Source: JAHJDS01 sp964569795
Lineage (GTDB): Bacteria > Desulfobacterota > Desulfarculia > Desulfarculales > JAHJDS01
Direction: 5' to 3'
Length of the DNA: 64,000 nt
Assembly (NCBI GenBank): GCA_964569795.1
Contig: CAZMVB010000007.1
Location: 108,059-172,058 of the forward strand
The notes under the pieces were generated by a model. The model was not told the DNA's origin, made no database searches, and worked only from the letters and a program-made list of their open reading frames with translations. Below are positions 1-8,074 of the stretch, one piece after another. Every line of letters begins with the position of its first letter. Positions within the stretch are counted from its first letter, which is position 1. The position numbers and the translations under genes were made by a program.

Positions 1-582
1 GTCGCGGCGCCAGCCCGGTCCCCGACGCAACCTGCCCCCGGCGGCGGTGCCGTAATACATGTCCCAAAGCAGGGGGTTGGCCAGCGCCCGGGACATTTTC
101 GCCCCGGCCCAGATGCGGGTCACCTTGGTATGGCACATGAAGCAGATTCGCGGGGATAAGAAGATGTACCCCGGCTGATCCCCCAAAAAGAGGGGCGCCA
201 TGACCAGGTTGCCGACATTGCCGCCCCGACCAAGGCGGCCGGCGCTGTTGAACCAGCCGGCCTTGCCCGCCGTGACCAGCAACCGGCCCCGCCGGGGCAG
301 GGGTGACCGCAACACGAAACGTCCTCGGGCGTCGGTCAGGACCATTTTGTCCTGTCCCTGGACCCGGACCCTGGCCCCGGCCACGGGGCCGTACCGGGAT
401 GTCACCCGCCCGGTGAAGATGTACTCCGGCGGTTTCGGCTTGTTGGGGACCGCTCGGGAGGCGACCCGGGGGGAAGCCGCGGTGGCCGGCCTCCTGGTTT
501 CTTGAGCGATGGCGCAGGCGAACACGACCCCCAGGACCAGAGTGCCCGCTGAAAAGGCCAGGAATAAATTTCGCGAAGCCAT
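1..582 (-). CDS. Secreted CxxCH (haem c-type) protein with carboxypeptidase-regulatory-like domain, 3' end cut by window
   Basis: Partial gene: it starts with ATG at 582 and is still open at base 1. The first 25 or so residues form a signal peptide (short basic start MASRNLF, hydrophobic core, Ala-rich end). Next comes a segment typical of carboxypeptidase-regulatory/Cna-B-like beta-sandwiches (EYIFTGRVTSRYGPVAGARV, then VLTDARGRFVL). After it lies a CFMCH motif, which fits covalent haem c attachment in the periplasm. It is the last visible member of a three-gene minus-strand cluster with the CuA protein and a small secreted protein, so an extracytoplasmic electron-transfer role is likely. 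The substrate or partner is unknown. The AGGGGGGAGGTA stretch just before the ATG is a good ribosome site. Confidence 0.75.
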   Translation of the reverse strand, partial: MASRNLFLAFSAGTLVLGVVFACAIAQETRRPATAASPRVASRAVPNKPKPPEYIFTGRVTSRYGPVAGARVRVQGQDKMVLTDARGRFVLRSPLPRRGRLLVTAGKAGWFNSAGRLGRGGNVGNLVMAPLFLGDQPGYIFLSPRICFMCHTKVTRIWAGAKMSRALANPLLWDMYYGTAAGGRLRRGPGWRRD

Positions 583-684
583 TACCTCCCCCCTTCATCT
601 TCACAGAATCTTATCGGGCAGACGGAAGTGCCGCCGCGGCGCTGGCGGCTGAACGGCTTCCGAAATCCTCTGGTCCGCTCCGCG

Positions 685-1155
685 TTATCCCCGGACCACC
701 AGGGTTCCCTGCATCTTCTTGTGCTGATCCCCGCAGATGATGTTGCACGAGAAGGTGAATCGGCCTGCCTTGTTCGCCCGGAAGGTCACGATGGTCACCT
801 TGCCGGGACGAATGCCGTCCTTGACAAAGATCCCGAAGTCCTTGAGGCTGAAGCCGTGAATGACGTCACTGCTGGTGAGTTTGAACACCACCAGGTCGCC
901 CTTGTGGACGGTCAGCACCGGTTTGATGAGCCGGCCGCCGGTCAGGTCGAGGGCCGCGAGGTCAACCCCCGAGACCCGGCCGGGAAGCCACCCCAGTTGA
1001 TAATTGCCCGTCAGGGTGAACACCTTGGCCCCCCGGGGCAGCTTGGACCGCCACAGGTAATGGTCATAGGCCCCGATCCCCAGGGGCAGGCCCACCAGGA
1101 TAAACAATATCAGCAGCAAGGCTACGATGTCCACTTTGAGAATTCGTTTTCGCAT
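685..1155 (-). CDS. Membrane-anchored CuA cupredoxin (cytochrome oxidase subunit II-like)
   Basis: 156 residues. Residues 9-30 form one hydrophobic anchor (VDIVALLLILFILVGLPLGI), followed by a cupredoxin domain facing the periplasm. All the CuA-type ligands can be read: His100 (VIHGFSL), Cys137 and Cys141 (CNIICG), His145 and Met148 (HKKM). This is the C-x3-CG-x2-H-x2-M pattern of oxidase subunit II and nitrous oxide reductase. Real subunit II proteins have two transmembrane helices and sit beside a haem-copper subunit I. Here there is only one helix and no subunit I next to it, so it may be a stand-alone electron-transfer protein. Clustered with the CxxCH protein downstream. The CuA assignment is firm; the physiological role is not known. 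Confidence 0.85.
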   Translation of the reverse strand: MRKRILKVDIVALLLILFILVGLPLGIGAYDHYLWRSKLPRGAKVFTLTGNYQLGWLPGRVSGVDLAALDLTGGRLIKPVLTVHKGDLVVFKLTSSDVIHGFSLKDFGIFVKDGIRPGKVTIVTFRANKAGRFTFSCNIICGDQHKKMQGTLVVRG

Positions 1156-1229
1156 GATGTCTGACCTTGTTGGCTCAGGGCCACGGCCCGGCCCCTCTTC
1201 GGATTTCCTCTCGTGCCTGTCCCCAGAGG

Positions 1230-1631
1230 TTAAATGGGCCTGACCATGCCCGTTGTCTTATCCACGGCGTACCGTTGGACGGTCTTGCCGCCGGACTTGA
1301 CGTTGAACTCGAAATAGGAGCCGGCGTCCTGACCGCCGGACACCCGGAACTTGGGATTGATTCGAGCCACGATGCCTCGCACGATCTCACGCGCCCGGTC
1401 CAGGGTCACCGTCCCGCGCTGGTAAATCCTGCCCGACCGAGGCTGGCTCCAACGGTTGGTATTCTGGCCACGGTAGTTGGTCATCATCGAGCAGCCTTGC
1501 CCGGCCGCGCCCATGCGGTAACCCAGGGTCTGGGCCAGGGCCGTCTGGACCGCGGGAAAAACAGTGACCAGGGCCAACCCGGTCAAAACCACCAGGCCGA
1601 TTCCGGCCAGGACGGAATATTTCTTTTTCAT
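1230..1631 (-). CDS. Small secreted protein, PepSY-like fold possible
   Basis: 133 residues with an N-terminal signal sequence (KKK, then a hydrophobic run to about residue 30, and an Ala-Gln-Ala-like end near 32-35). The mature part has a Gly/Met/Asn-rich section around residues 40-65. It ends in an alpha/beta module (AREIVRGIVARINPKFRV, then FEFNVKSGG, then YAVDKTTGMVRPI) that resembles PepSY/propeptide domains. A strong AAGGAGG lies just upstream of the ATG. It is the first gene of the minus-strand cluster leading to the CuA protein and the CxxCH protein. I do not recognise a specific family. Confidence 0.6.
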   Translation of the reverse strand: MKKKYSVLAGIGLVVLTGLALVTVFPAVQTALAQTLGYRMGAAGQGCSMMTNYRGQNTNRWSQPRSGRIYQRGTVTLDRAREIVRGIVARINPKFRVSGGQDAGSYFEFNVKSGGKTVQRYAVDKTTGMVRPI

Positions 1632-1659
1632 AGTAGCCCGACCTCCTTGCTAGTGTTCT

Positions 1660-2288
1660 GCCCGGGGTGCATGAGCAACTTCCTTGCCAAACCACAGGCG
1701 ACACAAGGGGATGGTTACATATCTACTTGATATGGCGGTGTAAATGTGATGAACATCCTGGCGCCAACCGGAATGTCCCATTGATCAGGTGTATAAATTT
1801 TATACGGTAGGTCGCTGAGGAAACGGCCCCAGGAATCTCGTGAAAACCTGGACTTCACCCCTTGGACGGTCTTGAGGTCGTGACCTGACGGCCCCAACCC
1901 ATAAGTGGAAATCAAAAGAGATGGCCTTCAGATGTGACGCCATGATACGCGGAATCTCCAGCAACCTGATGGCTGCCAAGCCTTCCCACCGTCCGGTTTG
2001 GCGGGCCGGGACAGGCGGTCGCATTCCGGGTAGAGAAGAGGCCCCCTGATAATAACCGGACGGCGATTCAGGTACGCGTAATTCCTACGCTGTGCCAACC
2101 CGATTGAGTAATCTTTACGCGCTAGTCTCAGACAACGGCCGGTCCTACGACGAATATACTCAGACCATATGATATCAAATTATTTGTCTGGCTGGCGGCA
2201 ATCTGGGACATCACTTGCCGTATATAAAAACAACAAGGTCGCGAAACGAATCAGGCCACCTAAAAAATGAGGCAGTGGGGAGGCCGTC
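1660..2288. other. Gene-poor stretch without a recognisable gene
   Basis: About 630 bases between the CuA cluster and the small reading frame at 2289. The base composition is visibly less GC-rich than the flanks. The open frames present are short, lack convincing ribosome sites and show no recognisable motif. The region lies on the 3' side of a tRNA-Arg gene, a common place for integration. I found no repeat of the tRNA 3' end that would define an inserted element. Confidence 0.5.
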
Positions 2289-2432
2289 ATGAAAGGTTGG
2301 GGGACACAACAAGATGATCACCCGACCTCGGGCGGGGCGTCCGCGGCCGACATGGCCGCCGGCAAGGGCGCGCTCGAGCGGTGCCGGGTCCGGCTGGATG
2401 CCTATCGTCGGTCCAGTCCTGGTCAACGGTAG
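2289..2432 (+). CDS. Possible small protein of 47 residues
   Basis: A short reading frame with an ATG preceded at 5-base spacing by GGGGAGG, a near-ideal ribosome binding site. The protein is hydrophilic, with a basic C-terminal half (residues 26-47 include GALERCRVRLDAYRR). There is no signal peptide, membrane segment or known motif. It lies alone between the gene-poor region and tRNA-Arg. The ribosome site is the main support; it could be a chance frame. Confidence 0.35.
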   Translation: MKGWGTQQDDHPTSGGASAADMAAGKGALERCRVRLDAYRRSSPGQR

Positions 2433-2543
2433 GAAATCGATTGCCTGTATTTTGCCCGCAAAACTGTATCGCCATGAAAGGCTTTCAGGACCATCCGAAA
2501 AATGCTTGAATTAAATCAACCCATTTTGGTCATGGATTTCATT

Positions 2544-2620
2544 TGGCGCGCCAGGCAGGACTCGAACCTGCGACCTGCGGATTAGAAGTCCGCTGCTCTA
2601 TCCACCTGAGCTACTGGCGC
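2544..2620 (-). tRNA. tRNA-Arg (anticodon TCT)
   Basis: Full cloverleaf on the minus strand. The acceptor is GCGCCAG/CTGGCGC and the D arm contains GCTC...GAGC. The anticodon stem is GCGGA/TCCGC with loop CTTCTAA, which gives TCT, reading AGA. The T arm is GCAGG-TTCGAGT-CCTGC and the discriminator is G. The 3' CCA is encoded in the DNA (2544-2546). Confidence 0.95.
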
Positions 2621-2632
2621 CGAAGATAGGGC

Positions 2633-2661
2633 AGTATAAGCCGTGCCCCCCTGGTTGACAA
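2633..2661 (-). promoter_or_regulatory. Sigma-70-type promoter of tRNA-Arg
   Basis: Reading the minus strand, TTGTCA (2656-2661) and TATACT (2633-2638) are separated by exactly 17 bases. The expected start lies about 6 bases ahead of the tRNA 5' end. Confidence 0.7.
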
Positions 2662-2780
2662 GGACTATGCCCGGCCGGGCCACCCCCCCATGACGGTCGT
2701 TTCATGGCAAGGACGTTGACCTGCCCGGCCGGAGACTGATACATATCAGGGGCGCCAAGACGCCATGAAGGGGGCGCCTC

Positions 2781-3680
2781 GTGACCAGCCGACACCGAAT
2801 CGAAGGCACCTTCCTGGGACTCTCCCGGGACCAAACCCCCTGGGCCACGGCCCGGGCGGTCATCCTCCCGGCGCCCCTGGACACCGACCCCCAGGCCGGA
2901 CTGGACCTGGCCCCAGGGCCGGCCGCCGTCCTGGCCGCCTCGGCCGGCCTCGACCCCTACGACCATGAACTGGACCGGGAGACGGCGGACCTGCACACGG
3001 CCAAGGCCCTCGATTTCAGCGGCGCCGATCCCGCCGCCGCGGTCAAGACCGTGGCCAACGCCACCGAACGCTGGCTCAAGCGGGGCAAGTTCGTCCTGGT
3101 CCTGGGCGGCGAGCAGACCGTGACCCTGGGGACGACCCTGGCCCACTTGCGCCGGGGCCGCTCCTTCGGGGTCCTCCACCTTTCGGCCCGGGCCAACCTG
3201 AATCCCGACCATCAGGGCCGGGCCTTTGGCCCGTCCTGCGTGGGCGCCCGGTTGCTCGAGGCCGGATTGTCCCTGACCGGGCTGGGCTGGCGGGGGCTGA
3301 GCCGGGCCGAACGCCAGGCCGCGGCCGATCCCCGGATCCAGGCCTTTTTCCCCGACAAACTCGACTGGGGCGGCGACTGGATCGGATTGATCCTGGACCG
3401 GCTGCCAGACCCGATCTATCTCTCCCTGGACCTGAGCGTCCTCGATCCGGGCCTGATGCCCGACGTGGCCCATCCCTTGCCCGGCGGCCTGACCTGGCGG
3501 GAACTGACCGCCTTTCTGGGGCGGCTCTTCGCCGTCCGGCGGGTGATCGGGGCGGACGTGGTCCAGTATCGCCCCGGTCCCCTGAGCCGGTCCACGGCCC
3601 TGGCGACCGCCTGGCTGGTCCATCGGCTGATGGGCCTGGCCCTGCCGCCCGTGGCGGCGGCCCCGGGAGCCGGGGTCTGA
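2781..3680 (+). CDS. Ureohydrolase (arginase/agmatinase)-fold protein with degenerate metal site
   Basis: 299 residues with a GTG start. The overall pattern of the ureohydrolase family is intact, including the run YLSLDLSVLDP and then PGGLTWREL near residues 213-238. The metal-ligand motifs have decayed. The family's GGDHS is GGEQT (about residue 110). DAHxD is SARAN (about residue 134). SxDxD is SLDLS, keeping only the first Asp. Active enzymes need a two-manganese centre built from two His and four Asp, and here about one ligand remains. It is therefore probably not an arginase or agmatinase, but a regulatory or structural relative. It is separated from the apr operon downstream by about 450 bases with its own promoter. 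Confidence 0.75.
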   Translation: MTSRHRIEGTFLGLSRDQTPWATARAVILPAPLDTDPQAGLDLAPGPAAVLAASAGLDPYDHELDRETADLHTAKALDFSGADPAAAVKTVANATERWLKRGKFVLVLGGEQTVTLGTTLAHLRRGRSFGVLHLSARANLNPDHQGRAFGPSCVGARLLEAGLSLTGLGWRGLSRAERQAAADPRIQAFFPDKLDWGGDWIGLILDRLPDPIYLSLDLSVLDPGLMPDVAHPLPGGLTWRELTAFLGRLFAVRRVIGADVVQYRPGPLSRSTALATAWLVHRLMGLALPPVAAAPGAGV

Positions 3681-3948
3681 TCGGCCCCCGGGGCGACCTC
3701 ACGACAAAATATAATATTCAATTGCGATCAGCCAGGGGGCCGGTCGCCGGCCCCGCTCCAGGGGTGATGACCGGTTCCCCGGCCCCCCCTTTCCGAGGGT
3801 GGTCGGCCGGCCACATATCCCTGGGGAACGACGGGGCGATTGAGAATTATAATATCAATATTATCAACATATTAACCGCATTCGCCTTCGCCGTTGCGGA
3901 CCGGTGGGGGCGGGGTGTGAATTTGGTCTATTTAGCTGACTTTTTTCC
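3681..3948. other. Intergenic region upstream of apr with AT-rich islands
   Basis: No gene seen. Two AT-rich islands stand out in this GC-rich DNA, at about 3705-3724 and 3840-3875. The second contains ATTATAATATCAATATTATC, which is partly palindromic. It could be an UP-element-like or regulator-binding stretch ahead of the apr promoter. No known operator consensus is recognised. Confidence 0.4.
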
Positions 3949-3977
3949 TTGACAATGGTTGTGGCTGCGGTTATAAG
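3949..3977 (+). promoter_or_regulatory. Strong sigma-70-type promoter of aprBA
   Basis: A perfect TTGACA at 3949-3954, a 17-base spacer, and TATAAG at 3972-3977 (5 of 6 matches). Transcription would begin near 3984, leaving a leader of about 143 bases before aprB. The near-consensus quality suits APS reductase, which is usually among the most abundant proteins in sulfate reducers. Confidence 0.8.
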
Positions 3978-4126
3978 TGTAAAGTCTCACAAGCGGCCAA
4001 GGGACTAGACGGGCTTCATCCGAACCGGGTCGGTCTAGGCGGGTGATTGTGTTGTTCCGACCAGAGCCGGTTGGGGTGGGCTGATCCAAATGCCAGGGAA
4101 CTGGCGTTGTTAACAGGAGGGAGTAT

Positions 4127-4582
4127 ATGCCGAGTTTTGTCATTTTGGAAAAGTGCGATGGCTGCAAGGGCCAGGACAAGACGGCCTGCATGCACATCTG
4201 CCCCAACGATCTGATGATGCTGGACAAGGACGGCTCGTTGGGTTACGGGGAGATGAAGGCCTTCAACCGCGATCCTGCCATGTGCTGGGAGTGCTACAAC
4301 TGTGTCAAGATCTGCCCTCAGCAGGCAGTGGACGTGCGCGGTTACGCCGACTTCGTGCCCATGGGGGCCTCGGTGGTGCCGCTGCGCGGGTCCGAGGACA
4401 TCATGTGGACGGTCAAGTTCCGGGACGGCTCGCTGAAGCGGTTCAAGTTCCCCATCCGGACTACTCCCGAAGGCACGGCCAAGCCCCTGGGCGACTTTGA
4501 CGAGGGTGACGGCGACCTCAATGGCGTTAACCTGATGACCGAGCCGGCCTCGACCGGCGCCGCCAAGCTGCCGACGCTGTAG
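4127..4582 (+). CDS. aprB: Adenylylsulfate (APS) reductase, beta subunit
   Basis: 151 residues, the usual length for AprB. It is the iron-sulfur partner of the APS reductase heterodimer, carrying electrons to the FAD in AprA for two-electron reduction of APS to sulfite and AMP in the cytoplasm. The two [4Fe-4S] sets are complete. The first is Cys10, Cys13, Cys21, Cys25 with the wider loop typical of AprB. The second is Cys53, Cys56, Cys59, Cys63 (CWECYNCVKICP). The C-terminal tail after residue 110 is the segment that wraps round AprA in known structures. The start ATG follows AGGAGGGAGTAT. aprA begins 18 bases after the stop. Confidence 0.97.
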   Translation: MPSFVILEKCDGCKGQDKTACMHICPNDLMMLDKDGSLGYGEMKAFNRDPAMCWECYNCVKICPQQAVDVRGYADFVPMGASVVPLRGSEDIMWTVKFRDGSLKRFKFPIRTTPEGTAKPLGDFDEGDGDLNGVNLMTEPASTGAAKLPTL

Positions 4583-4600
4583 GCGAGGAGGTATTTGCAT

Positions 4601-6514
4601 ATGGCTAAGTCGGATAAATTTGAAACCGTCGAGGTCACCACTGATCTGCTGATCTGTGGTGGTGGTATGGCCGCGGCTGGCTGCGCGGTCGAGGCCGCCT
4701 ACTGGGCCAAGAAGAACGGCCTGAGCGTGACCCTGGTGGACAAGGCCGCCTTTGACCGGTCCGGCGCGGTGGCCATGGGCCTGTCGGCCATCAACCAGTA
4801 CGTCAACTACGGCAAGGGCGTGAACTCGGTCGAGGACTATGTCCACTACGTCCGTCAGGACCTGATGGGCATCTCCCGTGAGGACCTGGTGTTCAACATC
4901 GCCCGCCACGTGGACTCGACCGTCCACCTGTTCGAGAAGTGGGGCCTGCCCATCTGGAAGGACGAGGAAGGCAACTACGTCAACGAGGGTCGGTGGCAGC
5001 TGATGATCAACGGCGAGTCCTACAAGGTCGTCGTGGCCGAGGCGGCCAAGAACGCCATCGCCGAGCTGGGCGACAAGGGCCAGATCTTCGAGCGGGTGTT
5101 CATCGTCGAGCCGATCCTGGACGGCGATCAGATCGCCGGCGCGGTCGGCTTCTCGACCCGCGAGGAAAAGTTCTACGTGTTCAAGGCCAAGGCCGTCATC
5201 GCCGCCATGGGCGGCGCGGTCCACGTCTTCAAGCCGCGGTCCTCGGGCGAGGGTCTGGGCCGGTCCTGGTATCCGCCGTTCAACTCCGGCTCCTCGGCCT
5301 ACTTCACCCTCAAGGCCGGCGCCGAGATGACCTGCCAGGAAGTCCGGTTCATCCCGGTCCGGTTCAAGGACGCCTACGGTCCGGTCGGGGCCTGGTTCCT
5401 TCTGTTCAAGTCCCGGGCGGTGAGCGCCGGCGGCGGCGAGTACATGGTCGAGCGCAAGGCCGAGCTCAACAACTGGGCGCCCTACGGCCTGGCCAAGCCG
5501 ATCCCGGCCAACCTGCGCAACTACCTGGGCATGCTCGACACCGACGCCGGCCTGGGGCCGCTGTACATGGAGACCCACGAGGCCATCGCCAACCTGGCCA
5601 AGGCCTACGAGGGCAACGAGAAGGCCTTCAAAAAGAAAATGAAGGAACTGGAGAGCGAGGCCTGGGAGGACTTCCTGGACATGACCATCTCCCAGGCGAT
5701 CCTGTGGGCCTCCCAGAACATCAAGCCCGAGGAAAAGCACTCCGAGATCGCCGCCTGCGAGCCCTACTTCATCGGCTCCCACTCCGGCGCCTCGGGGGCC
5801 TGGGTGTCCGGACCTCCGGACCTCAAGGGCAAGGGCAAGATCAGCGACGACTACTTCTGGGGCGACGTGGGCAACATGACCACGGTCAAGGGGCTGTTCG
5901 CCGCCGGTGACGCCTCGGGCGCCAGCTCCCACAAGTTCTCCTCGGGCTCCCACGCCGAGGGTCGCTACGCCGCCAAGCAGGCCATCAAGTACATCGTCAA
6001 CAGCAAGCCCTCGCCCAACGTGGACGCCGGCAAGGTGGCCGAACTCAAGGCGCGGGTCCTCCGGCCGCTGGACCTGTTCGAGCAGTACTCGAACCTGACC
6101 AGCGACACGGACATCAACCACGAGTACGGCAAGCCGAAGCAGTTCATGTTCCGGCTGCAGAAGATCATGGACGAGTACGCCGGCGGCGTGTCCAGCGCCT
6201 TCAAGACCAGCAAGAGCCTGGCCGAGCGCGGCATGGAACTGCTGGGCTTCCTCAAGGAGGACGCCGAGAAGCTGGGTGCCGAGGACCTCTACGAGCTGGA
6301 GCGCTGCTGGGAGAACACCCACCGCATGTGGCAGGCCGAGGCCCACGTCCGGACCATCCTGTTCCGCGACGAGACCCGGTGGCCGGGCTACTACTTCCGG
6401 GCCGACACGCCCACCATGAAGGACGACTGGCTGGCCTTCGCCAACTGCCGGTGGGATCCGGCCTCGGGCGAGTGGGAGATGAAGAAGGTCCCGGTGACCG
6501 CCCTCATCGACTGA
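4601..6514 (+). CDS. aprA: Adenylylsulfate (APS) reductase, alpha subunit
   Basis: 637 residues: the FAD-binding catalytic subunit of the fumarate-reductase flavoprotein fold. An N-terminal dinucleotide motif (ICGGGMAAAGCAVEAAY) is followed by SGAVAMGLSAINQY. The substrate-pocket regions are present: the Arg in CQEVRFIPVRFKD and the His in IGSHSGASGAWVSG. I chose ATG 4601 because GAGGAGG lies 9 bases upstream. An in-frame TTG at 4595 would be too close to that site. The strong terminator behind it, 40 bases after the stop, separates apr from qmo. With AprB it performs reversible reduction of APS to sulfite, the second step of dissimilatory sulfate reduction. Confidence 0.97.
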   Translation: MAKSDKFETVEVTTDLLICGGGMAAAGCAVEAAYWAKKNGLSVTLVDKAAFDRSGAVAMGLSAINQYVNYGKGVNSVEDYVHYVRQDLMGISREDLVFNIARHVDSTVHLFEKWGLPIWKDEEGNYVNEGRWQLMINGESYKVVVAEAAKNAIAELGDKGQIFERVFIVEPILDGDQIAGAVGFSTREEKFYVFKAKAVIAAMGGAVHVFKPRSSGEGLGRSWYPPFNSGSSAYFTLKAGAEMTCQEVRFIPVRFKDAYGPVGAWFLLFKSRAVSAGGGEYMVERKAELNNWAPYGLAKPIPANLRNYLGMLDTDAGLGPLYMETHEAIANLAKAYEGNEKAFKKKMKELESEAWEDFLDMTISQAILWASQNIKPEEKHSEIAACEPYFIGSHSGASGAWVSGPPDLKGKGKISDDYFWGDVGNMTTVKGLFAAGDASGASSHKFSSGSHAEGRYAAKQAIKYIVNSKPSPNVDAGKVAELKARVLRPLDLFEQYSNLTSDTDINHEYGKPKQFMFRLQKIMDEYAGGVSSAFKTSKSLAERGMELLGFLKEDAEKLGAEDLYELERCWENTHRMWQAEAHVRTILFRDETRWPGYYFRADTPTMKDDWLAFANCRWDPASGEWEMKKVPVTALID

Positions 6515-6553
6515 TAATGTCCCGGAGACCGGACTTGTCTCTGTGACCTGATC

Positions 6554-6590
6554 AGGGGGGGAGGAGTCCCTCCCCCCTATTTTTTCTTTT
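6554..6590 (+). terminator. Rho-independent terminator of aprBA
   Basis: A GC hairpin (GGGGGGAGG pairing with CCTCCCCCC around a 4-base loop) is followed by TATTTTTTCTTTT. It lies 40 bases past aprA. Confidence 0.9.
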
Positions 6591-6673
6591 TACTCGGCGG
6601 GCCCCCTGGGGTCCGCCGGACCCGTGAAGGATCATATCCCCGGGCTCTTGTTCGGTTGCACCTGAGAACGCCC

Positions 6674-6703
6674 TTGTTCAGTGGCCGTGGGGCGGGTTAT
6701 AAC
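6674..6703 (+). promoter_or_regulatory. Probable promoter of qmoA
   Basis: TTGTTC at 6674-6679 and TATAAC at 6698-6703 with an 18-base gap, about 105 bases ahead of the qmoA start. Its position after the apr terminator supports independent transcription of qmo. Confidence 0.5.
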
Positions 6704-6808
6704 TGACCCGTGCTGGTCGTCTTGGTTTATTTGCCGTCGATGGGCACTGAACAACGGCGCCGATGCCGGGCGCCACTGAGGATGGTTTAAACCTTTGGGA
6801 GGTTAGTA

Positions 6809-8068
6809 ATGGCCGACGATCAAGCCAAGAGCATCTTGGTGGTGGGAGGCGGCATGAGCGGACTGACGGCCGCGGTCGAGGCGGCCGAGGTCGGCCGCCG
6901 CGTCGTCCTGGTCGAAAGGAACCCCTACCTGGGTGGTCGGGTGGCTCAGCTGCACCAGTATTTCCCCAAGCTCTGTCCGCCCGCCTGCGGACTGGAGATC
7001 AACTACCGGCGGCTCAGGGAAAACGACCGCATCCAGGTCCATACCCTGACCGAGGTCGAGTCCATCAGCGGCCAGGCCGGCGACTTCGAGGTGACCCTCA
7101 AGGTCAACCCGCGCCACGTCAACGCCAACTGCACCGCCTGCGGCAAGTGCGCCGAGGCCGTGGAGACGACCATCCCCAACCCCTTCAACTTCGGCATGGA
7201 TACGATCAAGGCGGCCTACCTGCCGCACCCCATGGCCTACCCGCTGCGCTACGTCATCGATCCGTCCATCGCCGCCACCGACGAGGGCCAAAAGGCGGCC
7301 GCGGCCTGCGCCTACGCCGCCGTCGAGCTGGATCAAAAGCCCGAGACGGTCACCGTCAAGGTCGGCTCCATCGTCTGGGCCGGGGGCTGGGATCCCTATG
7401 ACGCCGCCAAGCTCGAGAACTACGGCTTCGGGACCTTCCAGAACGTCATCACCAACGTGATGATGGAGCGGCTGGCCTCGGACGACGGACCGACCGGCGG
7501 CCAGATCCTGCGGCCCGGGGACGGGACACCTCCCGGCAGCGTGGCCTTCATCCAGTGCGCCGGCAGCCGGGACGAGAATCACCTGGCCTACTGCAGCGGC
7601 ATCTGCTGCCTGGCCTCGATGAAGCAGGCGACCTACGTCCGGGAGCAGTTGCCCAACACCGAGGCCTTCATCTTCTTCATCGACATCCGGACCCAGGATC
7701 GCCTCGAGCAGTTCTACGAGACGGCCAAGCTGGACGAGAAGCTCAAGTTCGTCAAGTCCAAGATCGCCCTGATCACCGAGGATGCGGCCACCGGCGCCCT
7801 GACCCTGGAGGGCGAGGACACCCGGTCCGGCGAGCAGATCCGGCAGACGGTGGACCTGGTCGTTCTGGCCACGGGCATGGTCCCGACCACGGCCGGCCTC
7901 AAGGTCCCGGCGGACGTCAGCTACGACGACTACGGATTCATCAGCGTCGATTCCGGTGTGGCCGGCATCGTCGGGGCCGGATGCATCAAGCGCCCCAACG
8001 ACGTCTCCAGTTCGGTTCAGGACGCCACGGCCGCGGCCATGAAGGCGCTGGTGGCGGCGGGGAGGTAG
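6809..8068 (+). CDS. qmoA: Quinone-interacting membrane-bound oxidoreductase complex subunit A (HdrA-like flavoprotein)
   Basis: 419 residues, the usual QmoA length. It is an HdrA-related soluble FAD protein of the complex that passes electrons between the membrane quinone pool and AprAB. The FAD fold starts at residue 9 (ILVVGGGMSGLTAAVEAAEV), followed by VERNPYLGGRVAQL and the Cys-containing CPPACGLEIN. A CTACGKC segment lies near residue 110. An HdrA-type Cys-rich run (CAGSRDE, then YCSGICC) sits near residue 250. The Shine-Dalgarno GGGAGG precedes the ATG. qmoB starts 6 bases after the stop, so the two are co-transcribed. Flanked upstream by aprBA, the classical sulfate-reducer context. 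Confidence 0.95.
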   Translation: MADDQAKSILVVGGGMSGLTAAVEAAEVGRRVVLVERNPYLGGRVAQLHQYFPKLCPPACGLEINYRRLRENDRIQVHTLTEVESISGQAGDFEVTLKVNPRHVNANCTACGKCAEAVETTIPNPFNFGMDTIKAAYLPHPMAYPLRYVIDPSIAATDEGQKAAAACAYAAVELDQKPETVTVKVGSIVWAGGWDPYDAAKLENYGFGTFQNVITNVMMERLASDDGPTGGQILRPGDGTPPGSVAFIQCAGSRDENHLAYCSGICCLASMKQATYVREQLPNTEAFIFFIDIRTQDRLEQFYETAKLDEKLKFVKSKIALITEDAATGALTLEGEDTRSGEQIRQTVDLVVLATGMVPTTAGLKVPADVSYDDYGFISVDSGVAGIVGAGCIKRPNDVSSSVQDATAAAMKALVAAGR

Positions 8069-8074
8069 CAAGCG

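Noticed and set aside
1660..2543. Prophage or integrative element next to tRNA-Arg
   Set aside because: No integrase, no duplicated tRNA end and no phage gene. The region is only somewhat AT-richer.
4016..6346. 776-codon open frame on the minus strand opposite aprBA
   Set aside because: It is the antisense shadow of a GC-rich, highly codon-biased gene pair. It gives a low-complexity Val/Leu/Gly/Asp-rich protein without motifs, while aprB and aprA are unmistakable.
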